From: Eledone cirrhosa
Taxonomy: Eukaryota; Mollusca; Cephalopoda; Octopoda; Eledonidae
Assembly: GCA_964016885.1 (NCBI GenBank)
Contig: OZ024759.1
Location: 4,546,546-4,610,545 of the forward strand
Length of the DNA: 64,000 nucleotides
Direction: 5' to 3'
The translations under genes and the position numbers were made by a program. The notes under the pieces are model-generated. The model did no database searches. It was given only the letters and a program-made list of their open reading frames with translations, and was not told the origin of the DNA. Below are positions 40,285-53,000 of the stretch, piece after piece; position 1 is the first letter of the stretch, and the number at the start of each line of letters is the position of its first letter.

Positions 40285-41895
40285 ATGCTAGGGATGGCTG
40301 GTCTTCTATATTACTGTATAACACCAAAGATCTCGATCCTGTGTCATTGTCTTAGAGAAGTGCAATTGTGTGAGGTCAGCTGTTATCACCTCATCCCAGG
40401 TCTTCCTACTTCATATCTTCCATCAATTGTGTGAGGTCAGCTTTTATCACCTCATCCCAGGTCTTCCTACTCCATAGCTTCCATCAATTGTGTCAGGTCA
40501 GCTATTATCACCTCATCCTAGGTCTTCCTACTTCATAGCTTCCATCAATTGTGTGAGGTCAGCTTTTATCACCTCATCCCAGGTCTTCCTACTTCATAGC
40601 TTCCATCAATTGTGTCAGGTCAGCTGTTATCAACCCATCCCAGGTCTTCCTTCTCTATAGCTTCCATCAATTGTGTCAGGTCAGCTTTTATCACCTCATC
40701 CCAGGTCTTCCTACTTCATAGCTTCCATCAATTGTGTCAGGTCAGCTTTTATCACCTCATCCCAGGTCTTCCTACTTCATAGCTTCCATCAATTGTGTCA
40801 GGTCAGCTATTATCACCTCATCCCAGGTCTTCCTACTTCATAGCTTCCATCAATTGTGTCAGGTCAGCTTTTATCACCTCATCCCAGGTCTTCCTACTTC
40901 ATAGCTTCCATCAATTGTGTCAGGTCAGCTTTTATCACCTCATCCCAGGTCTTCCTACTTCATAGCTTCCATCAATTGTGTCAGGTCAGCTTTTATCACC
41001 TCATCCCACGTCTTCCTACTTCATAGCTTCCATCAATTGTGTCAGGTCAGCTTTTATCACCTCATCCCAGGTCTTCCTACTTCATAGCTTCCATCAATTG
41101 TGTCAGGTCAGCTATTATCACCTCATCCCAGGTCTTCCTACTTCGTAGCTTCCATCAATTGTGTCAGGTCAGCTTTTATCACCTCATCCCAGGTCTTCCT
41201 ACTTCATAGCTTCCATCAATTGTGTAAGGTCAGCTTTTATCACCTCATCCCAGGTCTTCCTACTTCATAGCTTCCATCAATTGTGTCAGGTCAGCTTTTA
41301 TCACCTCATCCCAGGTCTTCCTACTCTATAGCTTCCATCAATTGTGTAAAGTCAGCTTTTATCACCTCATCCCAGGTCTTCCTACTTCATAGCTTCCATC
41401 AATTGTGTGAAGTCAGCTTTTATCACCTCAGACTAGGTCTTCCTACTCCATAGCTTCCATCAATTGTGTGAGGTCAGCTTTTATCACCTCAAACCAGGTC
41501 TTTTTACTCCATAGGTTCCATCAATTGTGTAAGGTCAGCTGTTATCAACCCATCCCAGGTCTTCCTTCTCTATAGCTTCCATCAATTGTGTCAGGTCAGC
41601 TTTTATCACCTCATCCCAGGTCTTCCTACTTCATAGCTTCCATCAATTGTGTCAGGTCAGCTATTATCACCTCATCCCAGGTCTTCCTACTTCATAGCTT
41701 CCATCAATTGTGTCAGGTCAGCTATTATCACCTCATCCCAGGTCTTCCTACTTCATAGCTTCCATCAATTGTGTCAGGTCAGCTATTATCACCTCATCCC
41801 AGGTCTTCCTACTTCATAGCTTCCATCAATTGTGTCAGGTCAGCTATTATCACCTCATCCCAGGTCTTCCTACTTCATAGCTTCCATCAATTTTA
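40285..41895 (-). repeat. 61-bp minisatellite (about 25 copies) derived from LINE C-terminal coding sequence
   Basis: 40285-40375 is an ordinary LINE fragment (minus strand KTMTQDRDLWCYTVI). From there a unit of 61 bp, CCATCAATTGTGTCAGGTCA then GCTTTTATCACCTCATCCCA and GGTCTTCCTACTTCATAGCTT, repeats to 41890. On the minus strand one frame of the unit encodes RKTWDEVIKADLTQLM, the LINE connection-domain motif also seen at 31450, 10120 and 45865. Because 61 is not a multiple of 3, the array has no long open frame. Confidence 0.92.
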
Positions 41896-41993
41896 TAAAA
41901 TGCTTGAAAACAACTTAGAAAAAATGTTACTCAAAATCAAAATTTAATCCCAAAGAGAGGAAATTGGAACATTATCCACTGAAAGTTGCTTAA

Positions 41994-42200
41994 CCCTTTA
42001 GTGTCCAAACCAGCCAAAACTGGCCAGAATTCTCTACCTCTTTCTGTTGAAACTGGCTGTAACTGGTCGCTCAGACTGATGTTAAGGTATTGTTCTCAAA
42101 ATAAATACTTTCAAAATCTGATAGATTCAATATTATGTGAGATAAAGCCTTTACCATGAAAATATAATAGTATATATAAAATAATGTGAATGCTAAAGGG
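41994..42200 (+). mobile_element. piggyBac-like MITE, single-unit copy
   Basis: TTAA (41990-41993), CCCTTTAGTGTCCAAACC at the left end, AATGCTAAAGGG at the right end, TTAA (42201-42204). 207 bp, one AAAGCCTTTACC segment. Confidence 0.88.
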
Positions 42201-42204
42201 TTAA

Positions 42205-42462
42205 CCCTTTAACATTTAAACCGGCAATAACTGGCCAGAGTTCTGTCCTCTTTTTCTTTTTAAACCACTCGTAACTGGCCACTCATACTGATGTTAAAGT
42301 ATTGTTCTCAATATAAATAATATCAGATTCGATATTATGTGAGGTAAAGACTTTACCATGGAAATATAATAGTATATATAGAGTAATGTAAATGTTATGT
42401 GAGATAAAGACATTACCATGGAAATATAATAGTATATATAGAATAATGTAAATGTTAAAGGC
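42205..42462 (+). mobile_element. piggyBac-like MITE with two internal 60-bp units
   Basis: It shares the TTAA at 42201-42204 with the previous copy and ends at TTAA 42463-42466. The segment GTAATGTAAATGTTATGTGA etc. occurs twice with 60-base spacing (42389, 42449): an early stage of the tandem growth seen at 11.9 and 20.7 kb. Confidence 0.88.
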
Positions 42463-42669
42463 TTAAACCCTGAAGAAAGGACTTTTAGGTCCCGAAATAT
42501 TGGACAGATAAAAGAACAACAACAAAAAAACAAAACAAAGATTACCAGGTAACTTTTACTTTTCCTTACCTCATCTTATTGTCCATTTTGCATTGTTTAG
42601 CCTTCTATCTCTTTCAACGTTATATTTTATATAGAATGCTTCAAACAAACTACAACATTTAATTATATA

Positions 42670-43010
42670 TCATCATCATCATCTTCAATTAACGTCCATC
42701 TTCCACACTAGCATGTGTTAGACGGGTCCCATTTAGAGGCAAGTGTGGGCTGGATGCTTTTTTGCTGTCTTCTACACGTCCAGTGTGGGTGAGATATATA
42801 TATATGTGTATGTATATATCATCACCATTTAGCGTCCATTTTTCCATTCTTGCATGGGTTAGACGGGTCATTCACACCAGGAGGCAAGTCTGGCCAGGGT
42901 TGGCCATGTGTCGCACCTTGCTCAGGTGAGGTCTGTAAATTTGGTGGGGTATTTTACAGCTGGATTCCCTTCCTAACATCAACCATGTTTACAGTGTGGA
43001 ACTGGATGGC
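42670..43010 (-). repeat. Two LINE 3'-tail fragments
   Basis: 42670-42790 and 42828-43010 each begin with (CATCAT) and the reverse tail (CTAGCATGTGTTAGACGGGT; TTGCATGGGTTAGACGGGTC). A roughly 90-bp duplicated GC-richer segment follows to 43195 (CTCATCTCAC.. twice). Confidence 0.75.
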
Positions 43011-43254
43011 TCTGTTATGAGGAGGGACAGGCCAGTTGGCTGCACTGAACTCATCTCACAGTGGAACTATAATTTTGGGGGGCCTGGTACTGGGTGGCAC
43101 CATTGAGGAGGGGGTAGCCAGTCAGCTGCTCCAAACTCATCTCACGAGGTTACCACAGTTTTGGGGCCCTGTACTAGGGGCTATAGTGATGGTGTAGCTA
43201 GTTTATATGAATAAGTAAATCTGACGCAGGTATATTTCTACAGTTTACCAATGT

Positions 43255-43390
43255 ACCGTACTTACTGGCGCCAATGACGACCAATTTTTGAAAAAAAATA
43301 ATAATCAACCTTCGGCCTCCAGGACATATGGTAGATATTTTGGACTTATATTAGGGAAAAAGTAATGTCTTTGATGCTAGGAAATATGGT
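43255..43390. mobile_element. Small TIR element without SINE (empty relative of 9374-9742)
   Basis: ACCGTACTTACTGGCGCC at the left, GATGCTAGGAAATATGGT at the right, shared TTCGGCCTCCAGGA interior. Confidence 0.6.
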
Positions 43391-43705
43391 GAAAATTTAA
43401 AATTTCCACTGTTAAATCTATCCCTGCATTTTAAGTATTCTCTATTATCTCATACTGTTACTTTCTTATAAGTCCTATAAGAATGCAATTTTTGCTAAAC
43501 TGCCATAGAGCAGACCTCTGAAGTGATAGAAGGATATAATTTATAGAGCATGCTGGAATACCACTGCTTACATTGGAGAGAATTTCTCTGGACAGAATGT
43601 TGATATCTACATTTTACCAATATAGAAATATAACATTTCCACTGTTAAATCTATCTCTGCTTCTAAAGTATTCTCTATTATCTCATACTGTTTCTTTCTT
43701 ATTTC

Positions 43706-44055
43706 AGAATATCAGATGACATTGGGATAAATTATTATTTTCAATCTTGGATACATCATCTCTATTTATCATCATTTGAAGACTAAAACCTTCTAAACAG
43801 AACTTATATAACACTGTTTATATAAATCTATAGTTCAATTACTGTGAAATATTTCCTCAAAACTGAGTTTATTTTCTTCACTATAAGATGGTTTTGTATT
43901 TTAACTAAACTTGGATGAAACAGAAGTTTGTATTATCTTCAGATATTAACTGAAATCACAGTTGAGGGAAATATAGAAGAATATTTTATAAGAAATATAA
44001 TATAAAAAATATTACAAGAAAAACATCTGTATATTCTGTTGAAGAAGAAATCATT
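43706..44055 (+). other. 5' untranslated part of the zinc-finger gene
   Basis: Begins after TTTCTTTCTTATTTCAG (a good 3' splice site). A direct repeat of about 75 bases (TTTCCACTGTTAAATCTATC..) at 43400-43475 and 43631-43705 duplicates the upstream pyrimidine-rich region. No ATG-led frame of size before 44056. Confidence 0.5.
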
Positions 44056-44325
44056 ATGCCAAATAAATTGACAAAGAAGATTAAATGTGTAACACAATCT
44101 AAAGTGTTTAGTATTGCTGGTGAGATGACAAAGGTTAGAGAAGAGAAGCCATATCACTGTGATATCTGTGATAAATCATTCTCTCAAAGTGGTACCTTAA
44201 CTACTCACAAACGTATACATACAGGAGACAAGCCATATCACTGTGATATCTGTGGTATATCATTCTCTGGGAAAAGTAGCCTAACTACTCACAAATGTAT
44301 ACATGCAGAAGAGAAATCATAATGC
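44056..44325 (+). CDS. C2H2 zinc-finger protein, two intact fingers, truncated by a stop
   Basis: Starts [14 protein letters not shown] after a long leader. Two classical fingers of C-X2-C-X12-H-X3-H type: [20 protein letters not shown] and [20 protein letters not shown], with the linker TGDKPYHC. A stop after AEEKS (TAA at 44320-44322) ends the frame at 88 aa. At least six more degenerate fingers follow. Octopus genomes carry very many such genes and most have more fingers; this one is probably a pseudogene or encodes only a short product. A nuclear DNA-binding role would be expected for an intact member. Confidence 0.7.
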
Positions 44326-44775
44326 ATTGACATCAGTGATAAATCCTTCTCTCAAATTTGTGAATTAATGAGAATACAAATACATATCATTGTAACATCT
44401 TAGGGAAATCCTTCTCTTTGAATGTTACATTAACTATACACACACATATACATACAGCTGGGAAGCCATATCACTTTGATATATTTGGTACATCATTCTC
44501 TAAATGTTGTGGCTTCACTAGACACCAACATCTACAGGAGAGGAACCATATCACTGTGATGTCTGTGATAAATCCTTCTCTAAATGTTGTGGTTTCACTA
44601 GACACCAACATATACATACAGGAGAGGAACCATATCACTGTGATGTCTGTGATAAATCCTTCTCTAAATGTTGTGGTTTAATTAGACACTAACATATACA
44701 GGAGAGGAACTATATCACTGTGATGTCTGTGGTACATCTTTCTCTTATAAAGATTACTTAATGCAACACAATTAG
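44326..44775 (+). pseudogene. Degenerate C2H2 finger array
   Basis: Finger remnants near 44330, 44390, 44465, 44548, 44632 and 44713 lie in shifting frames. Two are nearly identical (CHCDVCDKSFSKCCG-type DNA at 44550 and 44635), indicating recent tandem duplication. Linkers such as ACAGGAGAGGAACCATATCA recur. Stops and 1-2 base indels separate them. Confidence 0.85.
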
Positions 44776-44825
44776 ATAAAAACCATGTCACTCACCTAAA
44801 ATAGTGCCATCAATGTTGTTAATAT

Positions 44826-44834
44826 TTTGAATAA
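44826..44834 (+). other. Poly(A) signal of zinc-finger locus
   Basis: TGAATAAAC about 50 bases after the last finger remnant. Confidence 0.5.
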
Positions 44835-44849
44835 ACCTGTTTTACTAAG

Positions 44850-46060
44850 AAATTCTCCTTTCATTTTATGTCTGTATAAACACAGTCTTCTCTCTTACAC
44901 ACCACTTCAGCTCACTCTTAAACCCAGCTTCTTCTTCAACTTGTCCAAGCTCTCCCTTTCTCTCACACTTACACAACATATCCTACAAAGCATGGTTGTT
45001 TCATATCTCTCCAGTCTACATAACCTCTGCAGTCACAGCCCTTATTTCGTTACCATGCATCATTGCATATCACCCACATGTGTCATACAGTTGTCCTTTT
45101 GTACAGAGAGAGAGAAACTTTTTGTGGTCAACTGTTGCAGTAGCTCTCTAAACTTTTTCCATCCTATCCTTATTCTAGCTATACAACTTTCAGAGCAGCC
45201 CCCTCCACTTCTAATTAACTCACCTAGATTGCAAAATATATTTGTCAGCATACTTTATGAAGGGTCTGTTTGGAAGTGCCTCGCCTAATAAACAATGGTG
45301 CCATAACTGGACTCAGAAACCAATGGTCACACATACATGGTAAGTTAGCTAAGAACGTAGGTTTTACATTGGTTCACTGCGCTGGAGAAGTAAGCAGCAA
45401 TCACGTTTAGGAGACAAGCTCTATCAAATATTTAAAGGGTTCCATAGAAGCAGTTGACAGTTTCTGTTACCTGGGGTATCAAATAAGCAGTGGAGGTAGG
45501 TGTTCTGAAAGTACAGTAACAAGAGTAAGAACAAGATGGCAGAGGTTTAGGGTGTTACTACTGCTGCTAGCTACAAAAGGTTGTTTCACCAAATTGATGT
45601 GTGCATATAAACAGCAATGCTGCATTGCAGTGAGGACCCCAGAAGATTGGATAGAAATGAAGCTTGAATTCTCCGATGGATGTGTAATATTAATATACAT
45701 GAAGGGGAAAGTGTTAATAACCTGAGAGAGAACCTGGGCATGAGAGGGAAAAGATACAGTATGCAGGAGAGGAGATTGCTGTGGTATGGACATGTGATGT
45801 GTATGAAGGTAGAGATGCTGTATAAAAGGTTGACCACTTGAAATTGATGGAAGAGGAAGACCTAGGAATGCTTGGGATGTGGAGGTAAAAACTGACCTGA
45901 CACCATTGTACCTCTCAAAGGTGATGACACAGGATTGAAATCTCTGGCGTTATACAGTACTGCAGGAGACCTGCATTCCCATGTGCACGGGTTGACACAA
46001 CATTTAGTGGTTTGAAGTATGCTCCAATTTTCCTCCCCTTCACATCTTAACACTCCACCC
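44850..46060. pseudogene. Two LINE fragments facing each other
   Basis: 44850-45260 (minus) reads LIRSGGGCSES, RIGWKKFRELLQQLTTKSFS. 45300-46060 (plus) reads YLG, SSGGRCSESTVTRVRTRW, and later GRPRNAWDVEVKTDLTPLYL. Same ORF region in opposite orientation, each with several stops. Confidence 0.8.
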
Positions 46061-46189
46061 CCTTACCAGCTAAGTACACCACCCTGACCTACCTCTCCAA
46101 TCCCCACTCTACATACACACAACCCCACCCCCACTTTCACATCTGATACACCTCTCTTGACCAACCCATGTATACAAGTAAGGAAAGCT

Positions 46190-46500
46190 TAACATTATCT
46201 CCTCCAATGCTGCTGAAATGGCTAAAAGCCCTCAGGCAACCCTGTAAGGTGGTCATGCAAGTGTCATGACAAAAGAGCACCAAGTCCTCTCTGTTAGGTA
46301 ACATGACAAAAGAACACCTAACCCTCCCTGCAAGGTAGTCATGCTGATGACATGACAAATAAGCACCCAGTCCACCCTGTGAGGTAGACATGACAGAAGG
46401 CCCCTAGCCCACTCTGTAAAGTAGTCATGCTAGTGGCAAGACTGAAGGGACCCGAAGCACCCTTCAAAGTGATCAAATTGGTGACATGACTTGACACCAT
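46190..46500. repeat. Degenerate tandem units of LINE 3'UTR
   Basis: Four to five copies of a segment of about 60-75 bp with CCCTGTAAGGTGGTCATGC.. and ATGACAAAAGAGCACC... Similar repeated text stands in the 3'UTR of the LINE at 31650-31790. Confidence 0.6.
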
Positions 46501-48860
46501 TTTTTAGTTTACTTCTAAAATATCTCATTTTTATTTTACTTCTAAAATATCTCATATATTTAAAAATTACTTATTTTAAAAAATTATTATTTATTTCTTA
46601 AAAAAATTACTTTTTAAAGATTATTTAAAATTTTTTTATATTTTTTAATATTTTTTAAATATTTTTAAACATTTTAAATAGTTTAAGTACTTTTTAAGTA
46701 TTTTATTTTGTTAAAAGGGTTTTTTGAGTATCTTCTGAGATTAAAAAAAAATTTTTTTTTATTTTTCCAGAAATGTTTTCCAGAACTTTTAATATTTTAA
46801 TATTTTAAATATTTTTTAATTATTTAATATTAGAGTTATAACCAATAACTAATTCTGGCTATATATATCTTTCAACATTTATATCTTCGTCAAAATGGTC
46901 TCTTACTAACTAATAAATAAACAAAGCTGGGTTTTTCAGTATCTTCCTAATTTAAAACATTAAAAACATATAAATAATCTTATTAACTCAGTTAATTTAA
47001 TTACTTACACTAAATATAAACCAGTATCCCTCATAACTTATTAAAACAATTATCTATAACATGATATAGCCATTTATCCACTCATATATCTATTCTTCTA
47101 TCTATTGATTCTCCTATTTTCTACTTTATATCTATTTATTTTCAATTTATTATTCAATGTCTTTATATATATTTATTTTTTCTATATATCTATTTTTCTA
47201 TATACTTATAATAGTAAATATTATATTGTATTATATTAGAATTCTAACAATAATTAGTAAATATACGTAACATTAATATAAACGTAATACTTATTTACGT
47301 TACATGAGTTCATCCTCTATAAATGTCTTTCTTCTCTCTATCTCTCTATCTATCTCATAACAGTAATTTTTTTCTCTCTCTTTCTTCTCTTTCTTCCCTA
47401 TCTTTCCCCAGCGTAATTTAAATAAACGGTTGTTTTTTCAATTTTTCATACATTCATTTGCATATTCACACATAACTTTGAATTACCCCTAATAAGTTTC
47501 CCCTATCCAGCGAATTTCCGACCGTTATTTATAAAACAAATTTTGTATTTTATCTGATGAAAGAGCACCAAGATTGACTTGGTCGCCCTTGAAATATATA
47601 TAATAAAATAAATATGCAAAAGTTCTATTTAAATTGTTGGGATACAACAAGCAAATATGTTTATAACTGATATAAAGCACTCAACAAGTATTTGGAATAA
47701 ACATACGATATTAACAATCCTTTTGTATTTTATGTACTCAATTATACGATGTACTATATTGATTTATACTTCTCTCTATATGTGAGTATATATGTATATG
47801 TGTATATTGACATACATGTACATGTGTTCTATGCATTTTTATGAATATATGTCTGTCTGTATGTATGCATGCGTGACGCGAATCTACCAATTGGCCGAGG
47901 ATGCACACACATGTATATATATGTATATGTAAGAATTGTGTGTGTACATGTACATGTATACCCATACAATTTGATTGCAGATAGACATAACTAACAGCCA
48001 TAAATGCATAACAGCTAATCTTATATATTTATATATATATATATTAAAAAAAATTTGTTATAAAAAATATTTTATTTAATAACACAAAGGATGGATAACA
48101 TTAAATTAAAAATTCATTTATGCTTTGTATGTATATATTATATACGTGGTTAGATATGGTGTGTATTTTGTGAGTGTGTGTATATATATATATTTATGTG
48201 TATTTTTGCGTGTGTGTACGTGTTATATGATATGTAGTTCTCTAGCAATATATAGATTTCTTAATGTTTAGATTCCAATTTTTAATATATTGATCTCAAT
48301 TTTTAAACTAAATATCTAATCATAGTTAAACAATGATTAATTTCTCATATTATGTATGTATATTCCATTCATGATTATTAATATTTCTAATTTTATTTAT
48401 TCATTTCATCTCAATTGTTAAGTTAACTTAATATGACATGACTTAATGTGTTCATTCTTTCCCCCTCTCTCTATCTCTATATTTTTGTCTCTGTCTGGTG
48501 TTTTGATATATCTCTCTCGTTTTTCTCTCCTTTTTCTTTTTTCTTGTTTTCTTTCTTTCTTTCTCCCTTTTCTCTCTCTCCGTCCTTTTCCTTATCTGTA
48601 ACACAACGACTTATTTTAAAAATACTAATATAAGTAAACAACTCCACTATCCCTGAGTCTTCCAAAAGTAACGGTTGCATTTTGTAAGGGTATGTCAATA
48701 TTTATTTATAAAACTGTTATATATTGTATTTTGTCTGATGAAAGCATACCATAATTTAACATGGTATCCTTGAAATATGTATAATGAAATAGATATGGTT
48801 TTATAAATATAGTTTCCATTTGTTAATATCGTATAATAAAATAAATATAGTTTTATAAAT
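46501..48860. other. AT-rich gene-free stretch
   Basis: Long runs of A/T (46500-46850), a CT-rich tract (47330-47410, 48450-48600), and (TA/TG)n near 47770-47960 and 48175-48220. Two related segments of about 80 bases with TCTGATGAAAG..CCTTGAAATAT lie at 47540-47620 and 48720-48800. No coding frame. Confidence 0.6.
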
Positions 48861-49240
48861 CATCATCACCGTTTTACGTCCGTTCTTCCATGCTAGCATG
48901 GGTTAGACGGGTTGTCCTGTTGTGGGCAGTGTCTGGTCGGCTGACCATGCCTTGCTCATACAGGAACTGATTTTGGCTTTTCTATAGCCGGATGCCCTTC
49001 CTAACACCAACCTCATTTACAGTGAGTGTTGCGTGCTTTTTTCCGTGGCACCTATGCGTCCACTTTACAGTGTGGGCTGGGTGCTTTTTTTGTGTGGCAC
49101 CTCCACGACCACTTTGCAGTGGGAGGGTGTGGGGGCATATTGTCTATATGCTTCAGCTTGAACCCATGGGAGGTCGGGTACTCTGTATTACTGCGTGATG
49201 CCAGAGGTCACGGTCGTGTGTCATCGCCTTTGAGAGGTGT
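48861..49240 (-). repeat. LINE 3' fragment
   Basis: CATCATCACCGTTTTACGTC, CATGCTAGCATGGGTTAGAC, GATGCCCTTCCTAACACCAA; then the reversed C-terminal coding region (ACTGCGTGATGCCAGAGGTC at 49190). Confidence 0.8.
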
Positions 49241-49501
49241 GTGTTTATATATATATATATATACAAATAAATTATCGAGAATCGGAATCTCGGCCCATGA
49301 AATAATGAAACACAATCAAAGTGCTCAATAGTTTGGATAAACCAGAGCTATAACTAACGTTTAAATACCAACACACTGAGATAATGCTTAAAATCATTCG
49401 CACAGCCGAAAAAAACGACCAAGAAAATTCGGGTCAGACAAATAATAAATATATATATATATATTTTTTCTTTTAACATATATGTGTATATAAAATATAT
49501 A

Positions 49502-49576
49502 CAGGGTCTCCCCAAAAATGTATACACACTTCAACTACAGTCTATGTAAGTGTGTATACATTTTGGGGGGACACTG
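49502..49576. mobile_element. 75-bp palindromic mariner-like MITE
   Basis: CAGGGTCTCCCCAAAAATGT..ACACACTT pairs with AAGTGTGTATACATTTTGGG..GACACTG. TA stands at 49500-49501 and 49577-49578. The arms are about 31 bases with a 13-base loop. Confidence 0.75.
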
Positions 49577-50015
49577 TAATATACATATCATTAAACGTAT
49601 CTCCTACATGTGTATAAATAAATATACATGTATTTAATTAACAATTTTCTGTAGAATCTGTTAAACATGGAAGAAAATGTGGAGACTAAATAAAATTAAC
49701 GTGTTGGTCACATTAACTTAATAATATAACTATATATTAATGAAATATGTCGAAATAAAAGTTGTAATTGTGACAAAAATATTGAGTTGGTAGTTTATTA
49801 TGACCAAGACTACTCATTATCCCACTACATATTTTGTATACTATATATATACTGTATATATACAGTTTATATATATATACACACACACATATAATTGCGT
49901 ATTCACACATTATCTTAGTAATGAAATAATAATTTTAGTAAATTGTTCACCAGGCAATTCCTTCCTCAATCATTACATAGATGTGTGTATGCAATAATTA
50001 TTTTGTATTGTGTGT

Positions 50016-53000
50016 CTATTTAGAAATATGTATGTGTAGATGTGTGTGTGTGTGTAACACAGTAGATGTGTGTGTATGTAACACAATAGATGTGTGTGTA
50101 TGTAACCCAGTAGATGTGTGTGTATGTAACTCAGCAGATGTGTGTGTGTAACACAGTAGATGTGTGTGTATGTAACTCAGCAGATGTGTGTGTATGTAAC
50201 ACAGTATATGTATGTGTATGTAACACACTAGATGTGTGTGTATATATAACACAGTAGATGTGTATGTAACACAGTAGATGTGTATATATAACACAGTAGA
50301 TGTGTGTATATGTAACACAGTAGATGTGTATATATAACACAGTAGATGTGTATGTAACACAGATATGTATATATAACACAGTAGATGTGTGTGTATGTAA
50401 CACAGATGTGTGTGTATGTAACACAGATGTGTGTGTATGTAACAAGTAGATGTGTGTATGTAACACAGTAGATGTGTATATATAACATAGTAGATGTGTG
50501 TGTATGTAACACAGATGTGTGTATGTAACTCAGCAGATGTGTGTGTGTAACACAGTAGATGTGTGTGTATGTAACTCAGCAGATGTGTGTGTATGTAACA
50601 CAGTAGATGTGTGTGTATGTAACACAGTAGATGTGTGTGTAACACAGTATGTGTATGTAACACACTAGATGTATGTGTATATATAACACAGTAGATGTGT
50701 ATGTAACACAGTAGATGTGTATATATAACACAGTAGATGTGTGTATATGTAACACAGTAGATGTGTATATATAACACAGTAGATGTGTATGTAACACAGT
50801 AGATGTGTATATATAACACAGTAGATGTGTGTATGTAACACAGTAGATGTGTATGTAACACAGTAGATGTGTATATATACCATAGTAGATGTGTGTGTAT
50901 GTAACACAGATGTGTGTATGTAACTCAGCAGATGTGTGTGTGTAACACAGTAGATGTGTGTGTATGTAACTCAGCAGATGTGTGTGTATGTAACTCAGCA
51001 GATGTATGTGTATGTAACACAGTAGATGTGTGTGTGTGTAACACAGTATGTGTATGTAACACACTAGATATGTGTGTATATATAACACAGTAGATGTGTA
51101 TGTAACACAGTAGATGTGTATATATAACACAGTAGATGTGTGTATATGTAACACAGTAGATGTGTATATATAACACAGTAGATGTGTATGTAACACAGTA
51201 GATGTGTATACATAACACAGTAGATGTGTGTGTATGTAACACAGATGTGTGTGTATGTAACAAGTAGATGTGTGTATGTAACACAGTAGATGTGTATGTG
51301 TAACACAGTAGATGTGTATATATAACACAGTAGATGTGTGTGTATGTAACACAGATGTGTGTGTATGTAACAAGTAGATGTGTGTATGTAACACAGCAGA
51401 TGTGTGTGTAACACAGTAGATGTGTGTGTATGTAACTCAGCAGATGTGTGTGTATGTAACAAGTAGATGTGTGTATGTAACACTGTAGATGTGTATGTAA
51501 CACAGTAGATGTGTATATATAACATAGTAGATGTGTGTGTATGTAACACAGATGTGTGTATGTAACTCAGCAGATGTGTGTGTGTAACACAGTAGATGTG
51601 TGTGTATGTAACTCAGCAGATGTGTGTGTATGTAACACAGTAGATGTGTGTGTGTAACACAGTATCAGTATGTAACACACTAGATGTGTGTGTATATATA
51701 ACACAGTAGATGTGTGTATATATAACACAGTATATTTGTGTGTGTGTGTAACACAGTATGTGTATGTAACACACTAGATGTGTGTGTATATATAACACAG
51801 TAGATGTGTATGTAACACAGTAGATGTGTATATATAACACAGTAGATGTGTGTATATATAACACAGTAGATGTGTATGTAACACAGTAGATGTGTATATA
51901 TAACACAGTAGATGTGTGTATATGTAACACAGTAGATGTGTATATATAACACAGTAGATGTGTATGTAACACAGTAGATGTGTATATATAACACAGTAGA
52001 TGTGTGTGTATGTAACACAGATGTGTGTGTATGTAACAAGTAGATGTGTGTATGTAACACAGTAGATGTGTATGTAACACAGTAGATGTGTATATATACC
52101 ATAGTAGATGTGTGTGTATGTAACACAGATGTGTGTATGTAACTCAGCAGATGTGTGTGTGTAATACAGTAGATGTGTGTGTATGTAACTCAGCAGATGT
52201 GTGTGTATGTAACTCAGCAGATGTGTGTGTATGTAACACGGTAGATGTGTGTGTGTGTGTAACACAGTATGTGTATGTAACACACTAGATGTGTGTGTAT
52301 ATATAACACAGTAGATGTGTATGTAACACAGTAGATGTGTATATATAACACAGTAGATGTGTGTGTATGTAACACAGATGTGTGTGTATGTAACAAGTAG
52401 ATGTGTGTATGTAACACAGTAGATGTGTATGTGTAACACAGTAGATGTGTATATATAACACAGTAGATGTGTGTGTATGTAACACAGATGTGTGTGTATG
52501 TAACAAGTAGATGTGTGTATGTAACACAGCAGATGTGTGTGTGTAACACAGTAGATGTGTGTGTATGAACTCAGCAGATGTGTGTGTATGTAACAAGTAG
52601 ATGTGTGTATGTAACACAGTAGATGTGTATGTAACACAGTAGATGTGTATATATAACATAGTAGATGTGTGTGTATGTAACACAGATGTGTGTATGTAAC
52701 TCAGCAGATGTGTGTGTGTAACACAGTAGATGTGTGTGTATGTAACTCAGCAGATGTGTGTGTATGTAACACAGTAGATGTGTGTGTGTGTGTAACACAG
52801 TATGTGTATGTAACACACTAGATGTGTGTGTATATATAACACAGTAGATGTGTGTGTATATATAACACAGTAGATGTGTGTGTGTGTGTAACACAGTATG
52901 TGTATGTAACACACTAGATGTGTGTGTATATATAACACAGTAGATGTGTATGTAACACAGTAGATGTGTATATATAACACAGTAGATGTGTGTATATGTA

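Noticed and set aside
40285..41895. CRISPR-like regular array
   Set aside because: Units are contiguous 61-bp copies without unique spacers, and the genome is eukaryotic.
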